DNA from: Isoetes taiwanensis
Taxonomy: Eukaryota; Streptophyta; Lycopodiopsida; Isoetales; Isoetaceae
Length of the DNA stretch: 64,000 bases
Assembly (NCBI GenBank): GCA_021234155.1
Contig: JAJEKV010000012.1
Coordinates: 2,611,436-2,675,435 of the forward strand
Reading direction: 5' to 3'
Translations under genes and position numbers: made by a program
In this document: piece after piece, positions 1 through 11,586 of the stretch
Numbering within the stretch: position 1 is the stretch's first letter
How the letters are laid out: each line of letters opens with the position of its first letter
The notes under the pieces: model-generated
The model's database searches: none
What the model was told of the DNA's origin: nothing
Seen by the model: only the letters and a program-made list of their open reading frames with translations

Positions 1-419
1 CTATGTCCATACACTTTTAAACAATCAAAACCATAGTGTACCACTCGGTTCCTGCGACATGTGAAATTAATCCCTCATGGTCATCTAACAAATTTCTTGA
101 TGAAGCCGGAGTGAAGCACCTATGTCAAAAGCACTAGCTATTCCTTGTCGGGGAAAAAATTAAGCATACTATATGTTTTTATGAAAAATGGTTTGGCTAT
201 TTTTCACAATCTTACAATATTTTATGATATATATTGGCTAAAGTTATTACTATCATTACATTTATATGTATTTGGACTTGGCAAAACTTTTTAATCAGGT
301 ATTCCTTAAAACTTTCACTTGTCTATTTTTTTTTCTAACTAGAAAAGCAAAAAATGTAATTTATGTAGCTTTAGACATAATATACTACAATTACAATTAA
401 TAATAGACAATCAAAGGAA
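1..419. other. AT-rich intergenic sequence
   Basis: No gene is recognised. The stretch is AT-rich with frequent stops in all frames and no family motif. Confidence 0.6.
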
Positions 420-570
420 CATCACGATAATAGCATCGATCAGAGCCCTCCGGATCGTTATTACAGATGGGACGGCGGCTATATATGTGCTCGTCTTTCT
501 TGTGGCTCGTTATTGCCGTCTCCTCCCAGCATCATCTCTTTCCTTGTCCATTGCTTCCCTCTCTTTCCTC
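420..570 (+). repeat. Dispersed repeat, copy 1 (partner near 15430-15575)
   Basis: A block containing GATGGGACG, GCTATATATGTGCT and TTTCTTGTGGCTCGTTA is found again near 15430-15575 in the same order and with similar spacing. The shared GCTATATATG could be a TATA-type core, so the pair may be decayed promoter or leader ends of one retroelement family. This is inferred from visible similarity only; the element's boundaries were not found. Confidence 0.55.
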
Positions 571-2228
571 TCATTCCTTTGTTTCCCTCTCTTTCCTCTC
601 ATTCCTTTGGTTTCGAGCTTCTTTTCCATGAATCTCCCGTTTCCTTTTGTGCTTTGCTTCTTTCTGCTGCATTTTTCTTCTTATTCCCCTTATTTCTTCC
701 TCTTGTCATTCCTCTATTTTTGGCGACATAGTACGTACGCGGCGGCCGCAGGTCACTTCTTCCCTTGTCTTCTCCTGGTTTGGGGTTTGTGCTTTTTGTT
801 CATTTGGGCTTGTGAGCTATGCCGCGGTGGATCTACACCGGAGGAGTGATCAAAATCTTTAAAGTTGCTTCTTTTTGCCCGGTTGATGCATTGGTTTGTG
901 CATCTTGAATCGAGATCAAAGCTTGGTCATATTGTTACTAGCGTCGGCTTAAGGTCATGCAAAAGTTCTTACAGAATCCTTCTTACCCGGTTCAATCGAG
1001 TCACCTCTGTTGTTTTTATAGCATGCAATTCATTGTGGAAGGCTGGTCTCGGTGGTTCTTGTCTTTCATGTTCTTGCTTTTCATTCTTTGCTGTATTTTT
1101 CTATTTGTCTCTTGTTTTCTAGCCAGCCAGGAGCAGCAACGGCACCGGTACTTCTGGCGTTTTCTTGGGCATTCTTCTCTACTCCTTTCTTCGGGTTGGG
1201 CCATCATTTTTTGATTAATGCAGGGTGCCCTAGCTCAGATTTCAAAAGTTAGGCTATAACCCGGCCAGGATTACGGCGTTTTACGGCGGGACTTCGAGCT
1301 TGGATCTTCCCTTTTGTGTGGGTGTTCTTCAGCAATCTTTGAGCTCTCGACTCAACATTAACAAGCCATTCAGCCCTCTGTGTTTGTTTCCCGCGAGGTC
1401 GGTTGGCTGAACGATACGTTTCAAAGCAGACCTATTGCTTCTTTATCACGGCTCTGCATGCCTCATAGGCTGCCGCTTCTCCCTCCGGGGTCTACCACCC
1501 AGAGCTCTTAGATGCGTTAGGAGTCTGCGATTTCCTGCTCTCATTTCTTTGAATAAACTTCTCCCATCATCGATCTCGGCCAATGATTTTCCCTTCTCTC
1601 TAATGTAGCCGGCCTGCTCTTTTCCCATTCTGTTGCTGTTAGTGTTGCTGTTATACCACCACCCAGTAACCCTCCTGGTTTTATCCTTATTTTCGCACCT
1701 TTGGGATAACTTTTTAATTTTGGGCCATAATATTCCCTCCGTCCTACTTTGCCTGGGTTTTCCAAGGGTTTTACACATCTATCTATTGGGTGTCTGCATG
1801 ACGAGCCTGCTTCGAGGCTCGGGGTCATGTCGCCATCTTCTCTATATCCCTTTTCTGTCGCTCGCAATTTTATTCTGGCTCATGGTTCAAGTGGCTTGTT
1901 CCTTTTATTTGAAATCTTTGGTATCTCAACCCATTCAATTCATGCGCTAAGTTTGTTATTTTGTCTTATTGGGGTGATTTTCTATTTAGAGCGCATCTGT
2001 ACTTTTATCATGGGTAGCCTGTATTACCTTCTCCTTACCTCATTAACCCACTACATCTGAGGTTTGCAAGTTCGTCTTCAACCCTTGTGGTGCTCTCTTT
2101 TTCTTTGATTCATTTTCTTTTGTGCTCTGTGTTTGAATTCTTCTATGCACCTATGGCACCTAATCTTGGGAGTACTTTAGCATGGCATATCTAGGGTTGT
2201 CTTCTTTTTTGCTTCACTCTCACATTGC
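571..2228. other. Pyrimidine-rich noncoding tract, no recognisable gene
   Basis: The plus strand is rich in TTC/CTT/TTT runs, which give low-complexity Phe/Leu/Ser-rich frames. None has a domain or motif I recognise, and they overlap in all frames, as expected of compositional artefacts. Confidence 0.5.
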
Positions 2229-2299
2229 CTTCGATGTTGAATTGTCTGTGCGAACGATCTCCTGACTCCTCTCCTGACAAATACACATATAACCTCCCT

Positions 2300-4030
2300 C
2301 TGGGGCCGGTGCCCGATCGGCTCGAAATGGAAAACCGGGGCCAGCGGGTTACGTGGCGAACCAGGAAATTCGCTTCGAGGCGAACCGGGGATTCGCCCAG
2401 GCGAACCCAGGAAGTTGGCGTGGCGGTGAGGTGGCGCTACCCACCGGGTTCGCCCAAGCGAACCCGAACCATGAATGGGTTAAGGGAGGCGGGTGGATCG
2501 GCGATTCGGGGGTGGCGGGCGTGCGAGAACCCGAGGTTGCTGGCCGAACCAGGTCCAATCGGCCCGATGCAGGCGTCGGTCGGCGGGGACGGAATCGGTA
2601 TGGGGTGCCCGGTGTGAAGCGGATTAGCGCTGGCGAACCCGAGTCAAATCGGCCCGAGGCCGGGGTCGGCGTCGAGTGGCGATCGCGTCGGGGAGGCAGA
2701 GTCTGGTAGGACTTTAGGCGAACCAGTCCAAATCGTGGCGGAGTGGCGATCGTCGTCGGGGAAGGCGGGTTAGCAAAAGCGAACCCAAATATACATGTCA
2801 TGTTGGCGAGGGGGTTGCATCAAATTGTCCGTCCTCGGGATGGACAAAAGCGATGTATAATTTTTTATGAATGGAAAACAAGTCCGCAGGTTGTGACCTC
2901 AAGATAACTAGCATAAATCTATAAATTAACTAGCATATAACCAAATATGGATTCTCTAAGTACATTTACTAGGGTGAAATAACAAGGACAAGAGAAGAAG
3001 GCTCTATCATCAATATATACGCATAAGCTAAAGAACAAAAAGAAAAAAGTAAGCGCAATTACATAGCATACATGGAAAAAAATTGGGCAATGCAATAGGA
3101 CAATATGGATAAGCTTCAACATAATCTCCAATTGTAGACATATAGGGGAAAACGATTGTATATATATATAAATATGCAATCACAAATTGGAAATCCCAAA
3201 CTCTTGCATAGAACATAGAAAAACTATGTATCGATTCCAAGAAGACAAGAAGAATGAGGGGCGTCTTACGATACGAGATAGAAAAAAACTATCTCACCAA
3301 GTTTCTTCGGAGGCCAGTGGAAGAAACGGCGAAGCTTTCGGGGATAATGGGCCCTTCAATGGTTTGAGCCAAATATTGGCTCCACTCACGGGCCGCTTAG
3401 GGCGGGCCGAGGGAATTCTCAGCGATTAAGTCCATGGAATCCCGTGACCCTCACATTTGAAAAAGCAGGGGTGGCCTCGAATCCATTCGCCTCGAATCCC
3501 AAGCGGGGTGGCCTCGAATCCAGCGGCCGGGGTGGCCTCGAGTCAAAGCTTTGCCACCGCCCGCCCGTCGCGCCCTAAATGGCCCCGGCGTGCGAGAAAT
3601 AACGTGCGGGTTTCCTAAAAGCGGGCGGCGAGATTCCCTACCACCACCGTGCAGTGGCCCGATATGACTGCCACGCCCGATATGGCCTGCCCGGTCGCGG
3701 GTTAGCCTAAAGAACCGGGGCACCACCACCACGTCTGTATTTGCCCGACGCGCCTGCTTGATATGACCTGCCGGGATTAAGCCCTAAGCCGGCCGGTCGA
3801 TCCTAAATCGCGTGCTGCCTTCCGCCCCACGGCGCCCGGCTCCTTAATCCGGGTTTGGGTTAGCCGGGCGAACAGGAAATTCCCACGTCGTATCCGCGTC
3901 CCTGCCCGGTTCGCTGGCCGAATCCCCGAATTCACTAGCGCGAATCTTCCGGGGGTTCGCTGGGCGAATCCAGCAGCACTGACCCGATTTGGGGAGCCAA
4001 TAAAGTGAAGTCTGGGACCCTCTCCCGGCG
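2300..4030. mobile_element. GC-rich palindromic nonautonomous element, copy A
   Basis: A GC-rich island in AT-rich surroundings. Its left end (near 2312, CGATCGGCTCGAAATGG) matches the left end of the element at 45530-46985. Its right end (near 3965-4000, with GGGGAGCCAATAAAGTG) matches that element's right end. Near each terminus a GGCTCCC-type block is inverted relative to the other end, so the pair looks like terminal or subterminal inverted repeats. Inside are repeated palindromes of the type TTCGCCCAAGCGAA (about 2369-2386, 2391-2408 and 2447-2465) and degenerate versions near 3900-3970. A 21-22-bp near-identical direct repeat (TTCGATGTTGAATTRTCTGT) flanks the island at 2229-2250 and 4039-4060. 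No credible coding sequence is seen; the open frames are GC-driven. Superfamily unknown. Confidence 0.55.
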
Positions 4031-4060
4031 TCTTTGCTCTTCGATGTTGAATTATCTGTC

Positions 4061-5699
4061 CTCTACTGACTTTACTCTATTGTTTTGGTTACAATTATAT
4101 CATTAACCTACCCTTTACATTCACTTCGCTCCACATTGCCTTTGCTAAAAAATTGCTTTTGTTGCACATTACTGCTATGTTGAAAGTTATCGTTTTTGCA
4201 CATTTCAGTTTCTTCGCTTTAGAGGGATATGAATTATTTGCATTGGGGCTCTTGCTATTTAAGTTACTTCACCTTTGATACATATGGCCTATTTGGCATT
4301 CATAGACTTGTACATTGATTCATGTTTCTCTTTTTCCTTTTTAGACTTGTTGTTCCAACGTTGTTCTTAAATCGTCACATGTTCTAACATGCCCACCGAA
4401 TGTTGGGGATATTATACTAGTTTGCACAATGTTGCGTTTCAAGCCGTGGTGGACTTGCTCTACTCACATGCAGAGGTTCGAGTGACGAACTTGCCTTTGC
4501 TTATATGTGACGCCTATGTGATTTCCAATCTGGTGGTTCCTGAGTTCCTGATGGTGGTGCTTCTCTAAGCAAAATCGGCACATCCTCGAGATGTCACATC
4601 TGTCATATACCTTGGGTCAGTTTTTCCTACCGACATGGGGATCCTCCATCTGGTGGGACTTGTGGACCTTTTTATTTTTTCAATTTTCGATTTCTGGTTG
4701 CACGTTCTATTCTTGTGCATTGGGATTTGAGGCATCTTTTCTATAAGTTGCCACCTTTATTTCAATCATTATAACGATCTGCATATTGCTATTATTTTTC
4801 AGACATATTTCTTTGCATTTTTTGTTTGGGTTGCGTGATTCTATGGATATACATTATCTCTTTAAACCTGATTCGAGTGAGTTGCACATTTAGTTTCGAG
4901 TGGGCTATATTTTATATGTTTATATATTTCTTAGGCGTTGCGAAATATTGGGATATTTATCACACTAGTGAATCATCATTTCCATGTGTCTTTGCCCTTT
5001 TTGTTTTTGAGTTTAAATATTCTGGTCATTATTGCATCCATCTTTAGCATCTTAGTTCTATCATTGAGCATTATGGGTTATATATTTGGTTCTTCAAGTT
5101 GTTTGCTAGTCATAGCCCTTGGGCCATATTTATATGTTTATATATTTTCTTATGGTGACATATTTGGATACTTATCACACTATTGCATGCAGTGCATCTT
5201 CTCTAGTAGCTAACACTTTCCATGGCTAGCTTTGCTATTCATATGTCACTTCACGTCGTCACTGATAAGTTTTGTTAAAATAATAATACGTTCACCACCA
5301 CTATGGTAAATGACTAGCAAGGTTTGTTTCACAAACATAGATTTCCTTTAACACTTCTTCAAGCAGCCATTCATTTCAAACTCAATATGCAAGGTATACA
5401 CTATTATGGGAAGCCAAATTGTGGTCAATCATTCCCAATAAAATCCTAGCATATTTGCAATCTCTACTTCAATCTTAATATTTCATGTATCCGTAAATAA
5501 CCTTGAACCATTAACTTCAAGCTAATCATACTATTTTGTAGCTTTCGGTCATTGACCCGATTATTATGCTTGATTCACGAGGGAGTTTCGGCATCAGATC
5601 TCACATTCTATGGCTTAATCCGATCAGCATATACACCGTCCATTCTTCAAATCTTCTCCTGTCATTTATAATCGGCCAGTCCGGTGGTTTTGGGCTAGG
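4061..5699. other. T-rich degenerate noncoding sequence
   Basis: No gene is recognised. Short phrases (for example TTAGAGGGATATGA near 4217) recur in degenerate form near 11290, suggesting a shared, decayed repeat. The part nearest 5700 may belong to the R/U5 region of the adjacent minus-strand copia LTR. Confidence 0.4.
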
Positions 5700-6119
5700 A
5701 TCGAACTTCTAAAAGCAGACGTCTTCCGAGGGTCTATATATCCCACAAGCATAAGCCTGCGAAACTATTGTTCAACCATTGAACCATTGAGCACGATTTT
5801 ATTTCTTTAACCTTTAACCTTTACCTAGGCATCCAAATAAACCTAGGCAAATAAACAACACTTGGTCCTCCCTTGTTTACACGATCTTCAACAAATGTTA
5901 TAAACCATGTAACTACCATCTGCTCTGGCTATGCCACTGTACATAAATTCTTTCACTGCCACTGCTTCTCATGAAAGTATTGATGCTCTTACTGTAGTTA
6001 CACAACTGAACTTCCACTGCCACTGCTTCTCATGGAAGTATTTACTGTAGTTACACAACTGAACTTCCACTGCCACTGCTTCTCATGGAAGTATGAAACT
6101 TATAAGCTGAATTTTTATC
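5700..6119 (-). mobile_element. Presumed 3' LTR (U3 region) of the copia element
   Basis: Read on the minus strand, a purine run (GAAGGAGGAG) lies directly before TGATAAAAATTC at about 6119, overlapping the pol stop codon. That is the expected arrangement of a polypurine tract followed by an LTR starting with TG. Further along is GATATATAGACC (about 5731-5742), a good TATA core. Tandem 53-61-bp repeats lie between the LTR start and the TATA. The far LTR end and the matching 5' LTR were not found, so the lower boundary is approximate. Confidence 0.5.
5951..6094 (-). repeat. Tandem repeat, 53-61-bp unit, about 2.7 copies, in U3
   Basis: The phrase CACTGCCACTGCTTCTCATG recurs at about 5954, 6015 and 6068, with GTAGTTACACAACTGAAC between copies. 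The array lies upstream of the minus-strand TATA, where some plant copia elements carry repeated enhancer boxes. An enhancer role is inference. Confidence 0.8.
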
Positions 6120-6957
6120 ACTCCTCCTTCAGCTTATAAGTTTGACTATCTGTCACATTCAATTGTGTTTTAAAACCAGCATATTTATTTTCTGCAAGAG
6201 CTTTAGTAAAGATGTCTGCTACCTGCTTGTTGGTCTCAATATACATCATATGTATTCGTCCTTTGTCAGCCAAATCTCGTATGAAATGTATGCTTAGTTC
6301 AATGTGTTTTGTCATGTCATGCTGTACAGGATTTTTAACAATTGCTATGCAGCTTTGACTATCTGTCCATATGTTTGTAGGTAAGATTTGCTCACAATTT
6401 AGTTCATCTAATAATCTTCTCAACCATACCACTTCCTTGGCTGCCAATGATGCTGCTGCATATTCTGCCTCTGCTGAGCTCATAGCCACAGCAGCTTGCT
6501 TTTTGCATCTCCATGATATAACACCTCCACCTAGAAAAATAGCATAGCCTGAAGTTGATGTTCTGGTTTGCAGATCTCCTCCCCAATCTGCATCACTATA
6601 ACATTTCATAATTAGATTTTCAGAATTAAAGTAAATACCATGCCCTGCAGTCCCTTTGAGGTATCTTAAAATTCGTTTGGCAGCCTCCCAGTGCTCTTTG
6701 GTTGGATTGTGGTTTCTTCTACTGAGAATATTGACTGAGTATGATATGTCAAGCCGAGTACTGTTTGCTAAGTACAATAAACACCTAATTAAAGCTCTGT
6801 ATGGAATATTCTGCATTTGTATCATATCTTTGTCTGTCAATTCATGGTCTTCAGTTAATTTGTGACCTGGAATCATGGGAATTTTTACTGCCTTTGTATC
6901 AGTCAAGTTGAACCTTTTAAGCATGTTTTCTACATGCTTCTCTTGATGTAATCTCAA
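6118..6957 (-). pseudogene. Copia pol C-terminal part: end of RT and RNase H (frameshifted from the main frame)
   Basis: This frame carries the Ty1/copia RNase H domain. Visible motifs are CYSDADWGGD, TSGYAIFLGG, SSAEAEYAA, TDSQSCIAI and a final KHIEL...IHFIRD block. The RNase H would remove template RNA during reverse transcription. The frame overlaps the upstream polyprotein frame (6917-8782) by about 40 bases in a different phase, so one indel near 6950 breaks what was a single open frame. It ends in a Lys/Glu-rich tail whose stop overlaps the polypurine tract. A much more decayed homologue lies at 55250-55690. The element is defective as it stands; a sequencing indel cannot be excluded because both sides remain open. 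Confidence 0.9.
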
Positions 6958-8782
6958 CCATTTTTCCTTTACGTTTTACGTCAACTTCTATGCCTAGGAA
7001 TTTCTTCAATTCACCTAAGTCCGACATTTGGAATTTAGACTTCAAAATGCCTTTGCACAGGTTCAGAATGTTTATGGAGTTTGCAATCATGATACAATCA
7101 TCTACATATAATGCAGTTATACAAAATTCATCACCTTGCTTGAACCTATAAAGATTTCCATCATTTTGTAACTTCTCAAATCCCTGTTCTTGCAAAAATT
7201 GGTTTATGCATAAATACCATTCCCTTGGTGATTGCTTTAGTCCGTACACAGCCCTGTTCAATTTCCATATCATGTTCTCACCTTTCTCATAGCCTGGAGC
7301 TTGTTTCATAAAAGCCTCCTCCTCAAGTGTTGCATTCAGAAAAGCTGTTTTAACGTCCATATGGTGTAATTCTAGATCCATGGCATTTGCCATAGATAGA
7401 AGAATTCTGATACTTGTAAGTTTTACTATGGGAGAGTACGTTTCATCATAATCTCTGCCCTTTTTCTGAGTGTAACCTTGGGCTACTAGTCTGGCCTTAT
7501 ATTTTCTACTTCCATCTGGATTCAGTTTGATTTTATAAAGCCATTTACTTCCAATGATGTTTTGTTTTCCATCTGACTTCACTAACTCATATGTTTTGGT
7601 TTCCTCAAAGGATTTGAGCTCCTCATTCATGGCTGCTATCCATTTGTCTCTGTCTCTATTTTCTTGAACTTCTGTGAAATTTTGAGGTATGACTTCATCT
7701 TCTAAAATAGCCATTATTTGTTCATGATCTATTTTCTCAATCCTTCTGCTTTTACCTAATTCAGTTCTTCCATACAAGTTGTCGCCCAATTTAGCCTCCT
7801 CAATTAATTTTTCTGCTTCACTTTTCCTTTTTGGTTTTGGTGCCACTGGTTCAATTGTTTCCTGCTCTGGCTCTTGTTGCATTACCTTCTCTTTTTCTGT
7901 TGCATCTTGTTGCATAACTTGTTCAACATCTTCAGCTTTCCTTTCTTCACCCGAATCATTTATGTCAAACTTAGGTACAGGGCTTACATCATTTGCAACT
8001 ATTTTTACCCCTTTCCTGTATTTATGTTTGTACAAGATGTTTTCATTGAACAACACATCACGGCTGATTATAATGGTTTTTTTTTCCGGAATGTATACTC
8101 TATATCTTTTTGCTTCGCTATCATAACCCACCAAAAATCCAACCTCAGCTCTATTATCCAGTTTCTTTCTCAAATCAGATGGGACATGAGAGTACACTAA
8201 ACATCCGTACACCTTGTATTTATCATAATCAATCTTTCTTTCCGGATTCCATACACAATCTGGTATATTGCCATGCAGACTAGTAGAAGGAAGAACATTT
8301 TGTATTTCTACTGCAGTCTGCAATCCTTCTTCCCATAAACTGTTTGGTAAACCACTTTCCTTTAACATAGATCTTACAGCATCCATTAAAGTTCGATTTT
8401 TCCTTTCTGACACTCCATTCTGCTGAGGAGTGAATCTGCATGTTAATTGCCTTTTGATTCCATGTGCAATACAAAAGGTTTTAAATTTCTCAGACAAATA
8501 CTCTCCTCCTCTGTCTGACCTTATGCACTTAAGTTTATGACCTGTTTCCCTCTCCATTTCTGCTACATATTGTTTGAAAGCATTTAGAGCTTGAGATTTT
8601 TTGTTTAGACAATATGTTCTACATTTTCTGCTGTGGTCATCAGTAAAAGTTATGAAGTATTTGTTGTTGCTTCTACTTAGCACATTTAACGGACGCTGGT
8701 CCGAAAAATCACCAATTCGAATTTGAGAAGCTCTAGTCTTTCTTTTTGAGAATGGTAATCTATGTAACTTGCCAAAGCACAT
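6917..8782 (-). pseudogene. Copia polyprotein: integrase core and reverse transcriptase
   Basis: A 621-residue open frame. The integrase core is recognisable from NKYFITFTDDHSRK, CIRSDRGGEY and FTPQQNGVSERKNRTL, so the second Asp and the Glu of the DDE triad are present. The usual HTDLCGP segment carrying the first Asp is replaced by unrelated sequence around residues 22-31 (IGDFSDQRPLN), so the catalytic core looks damaged. Reverse transcriptase follows: SKWLYKIK, KARLVAQGYTQ, HHMDVKTAFLNA, AVYGLKQSPREWY and the catalytic YVDD in ALYVDDCIM. Integrase preceding RT is diagnostic of Ty1/copia. The frame is displaced from the protease frame upstream (near 8800) and from RNase H downstream (near 6950). 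Confidence 0.92.
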
Positions 8783-8818
8783 CCTTCACAAATAAATCGA
8801 CTTTATTATCACAATAAT

Positions 8819-9545
8819 CTATATGCCCTTGTTTATGTAAAATATCCGGTTCTTGTAATTTGTATGGGCTAAACTGTTGTGCCACAATTCAATGCCAATT
8901 TCAGATATTGCATTCACACCAGAGTACACAAGGTTATCAAGTTCAAACAAGTTGCCAACTCTTTTGCCATAAAACTTCACTTCATTATTGAATAGAACAG
9001 TACATTGATCTGTATCAAATATGACTCGATATCCTAAATCACCACGGTAACTTCTTGAAATTAAGTTTTTATAATTCTTTGGAACATATAGCACATCTTC
9101 TATGTTTACAACATTTCCATTCAAATCCCTAAGCTGCAGCAATTCTCTCCCTTGCACATCTTGTAAGGCTCCATTGCCTACTTGTATTTTCCTTGTTTTT
9201 GCAGTTGAGATGTTCTTCAAAAGATCAGTAGTCTGGACTACTGATCTTTCAGCTCCAGAATCAACTATCAAACGATCACTTTCATTAGTACAAACATTCT
9301 CATTGATAACTGCAAAACCATGTATTACCTCATCTTCATCTTCTTGTGCCACATAGGCTCTCTCATAATTTCTGCCCGACCTCTTCGGACCTCCCAGCAC
9401 TTGATTCACCTCTTCCTCTAGTATCACTGCTCTGCCAAAGTTCTTTGGTGTAGGGCATTTGGAAGCCACATGCCCTCTACCACCACAATTGAAGCAGTTG
9501 AAATCTTTTCTAACTTTAGGGCATTCATTTTTATAATGTCCAGCT
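8819..9545 (-). pseudogene. Copia gag zinc knuckle, protease and gag-pre-integrase segment
   Basis: Reading from 9545 downward, this frame has a CCHC zinc knuckle (CFNCGGRGHVASKC near 9460-9500). It then has the retropepsin motif LIVDSGAERSVV, with the conserved DSGA, and a VLYVPKNYKNLIS segment typical of copia proteases. Last is the LWHNSLAH block that normally precedes integrase. A second, upstream half-knuckle (HEAGHYKNEC) has lost its first Cys and sits at a frame change near 9545. The strict ATG frame begins at 9469, but homology clearly extends upstream through the knuckle. Confidence 0.85.
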
Positions 9546-9926
9546 TCATGATATCTTATCTTTCTTTTTCATCATTAGTATCTCAGGAGTTTCTTCAGTT
9601 TGTCTTAGGACTTTTTTCTGTTCCCATTCAGTTCTTAACATAACTTCTGCTTCTTCTCTACTTTTGCTTGAGTTTCTGATAAACAAGGCCAGGGTTTCAT
9701 TCTCACCTATAGCCCTGGATATTTGCAATACCTGACTCCTGTCAGATATTGTTACACCAGTTATTGGCCGTAACCTCCCTTTTAACTTCTTAAGCCTCAT
9801 TTTTGTTCGATTTACGTCGTGCTCCACATTAATTTTCATTTCCATTTCCTTCTTGACCTTCCGTTTGATTAGTGCTAACATGTCTACATCCTCTTCCTCA
9901 ATCTCGTCCCTCGTTTGCAAAAGCAT
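9546..9926 (-). pseudogene. Copia gag fragment, N-terminally truncated
   Basis: A 126-residue highly charged frame rich in Glu, Lys and Arg. It is co-linear with the copia protease frame and separated from it by a frame change at the zinc-knuckle boundary. The part SRAIGENETLALFIRNSSKSREEAEVML looks like the helical region before the knuckle in plant copia Gag, here split for description as SRAIGENETLALF and SREEAEVMLR. A full copia Gag would be considerably longer, and sequence beyond 9926 is unrelated, so the 5' part of gag and the 5' LTR are missing. Confidence 0.65.
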
Positions 9927-9934
9927 GATTCATA

Positions 9935-11450
9935 TTGGGGCCTTTATTCCTGGCTTTAGTCATATGGTATTATTTGTCTTCTGACATCACCACACATTTC
10001 TCCTCTGCTAACCTGCACCAGACCTTCGCACCTTCGCTCTCCGACTCTTGTTCCAAACCCTTTCACAGACCTTATGAACCTCTTTGCTCTGGACTATGTT
10101 GGTATTTGTCATGCATCTGGTAAGCTTAGAGAAGTTGCTTTTTATGTTATGGGATGTGGTTGATATTTCATGTTCTTAATTTGGTCTTTTCATTTTGGCT
10201 CCTTGATCATATCACTAACCTCATGACTTCCACTCTCGCATTGGCCCTCTTGGTCTTCATCTTCCTTTACTTGGCTTATAGATCGGCTCCTTTTATAGGG
10301 TGTCGACACCATGTGGCTCCTTATATTTTTTGTTGTCCATTTAATTAACTTTCACGTGGTTTTATGTTGTCTTGTGACAGCTTCTTCTCCCCGCCTTACC
10401 CCCCAGGAGGTCCCGGATCTTATGCACCTCTTTGTTAGGTACTTCTATTTGATGCCAACCTCATTTTGCTTCTGGACCTTTCTCATGACTTTTGACTTTG
10501 CGCTAATATGTCTACCACCTCTAACTTTAACTCATCCCTCCTCTAACTTTACCTCATCCCTCGTTTCTATAAATGCTGCTTATTTCATTTATTTCGTGTG
10601 CCTATATTTGGTCCTATCTGGGTAGACATTTCGCACAACATGCCTCTAACTCCACCTTGTCCATTTTTTTCGTCATACTCCTCGTCTTCGGGCTTATATT
10701 CTCCATCCTCTCTTCGCCCTTTATCCTATCCGACGGCCCTTTCTCTCTGATGTGGTATACATTGCTTCTTATCCTCCCTAACCTTCCAATACTCGTTCAA
10801 CCTTTGACATTCTTCTCTATGCCATGTTTTTAAGAAATTGTCATGTTTTTGCATTTGAGAGCTCCTTTGACACATATTTTTGTGAAGCATATTCACCTAG
10901 TTGTTTTAGAATTCATGTAGTATTCTCATATTGTATATTCTTTCCTTGATTTTTTAAGTTATCGCGGGCTTCATCTACTATTTTATTACCCTTCTATATT
11001 TCCATATAATTTGCCTTGCTAACTTCGATCATTCTTCATTTTTGCTTTTTGTAAGAATATAATCTCCACGAGGTTTTGGGGATTATAGCATTGTTCATGT
11101 TGTTATTGAGGCGATCGTGTTTTAGGCGTTTACATGAGGTCATGCGGGTCTTCTATCTTTGCGTGTTTAATCACGTTCTTTTTATGATTTACATTTCAAC
11201 ATGCACTTGTAACTTGTGTTGTTCGGTATGTCTTTTCTTAAGGTGCTATGTTGTTGAGTTCTAGTTTTGCTGCGCTATGCTGTTACTTCACCTTAGAGGG
11301 CTATGATCGAATGTTGTATATATGGACTTGCCATTTAATCATTTCACTTCGAATATTAAACTGCTTATGTATTTGTCTTCACCTTTGCTCTCCTATTCGT
11401 ATTCCAGACATTCTAGTGACCTCGTACACCTCGCATTCAACTTCAATTGC
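9935..11450. other. Degenerate T/C-rich sequence, no gene recognised
   Basis: Many short hydrophobic frames arise from the T/C bias. The phrase ATTCATATTGGGG (near 9929) recurs in degenerate form near 11612 (ATTCGTTTTGGGG) and 11957 (ATTCATATTGGTG), suggesting decayed copies of one repeat. Nothing here supports a gene. Confidence 0.45.
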
Positions 11451-11454
11451 CTTC

Positions 11455-11586
11455 AATTTTTATTTCTTTCTGGTCCTTCATGTTGAATTTGTGCTCACAT
11501 TTTTGCAAATTTTGCCTCAAATTTTTATTTCTTTCTGGTCCTTCATGTTGGATTTGTGCTCACATTTCTGCAAATTTTGCCTCAAT
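11455..11586. repeat. Tandem duplication, 65-bp unit x 2
   Basis: The block TATTTCTTTCTGGTCCTTCA starts at 11461 and again at 11526. In both copies it is followed by a near-identical continuation ending CAAATTTTGCCTCAA. Only a few substitutions separate the copies. Confidence 0.85.

Noticed and set aside
571-2060. Hydrophobic membrane-like proteins
   Set aside because: Phe/Leu/Ser-rich frames result from T/C bias and overlap in all three frames; no family motif.
2225-2801. Gly/Arg-rich proteins on both strands
   Set aside because: Overlapping GC-driven frames across a palindromic repeat element, open on both strands for compositional reasons.
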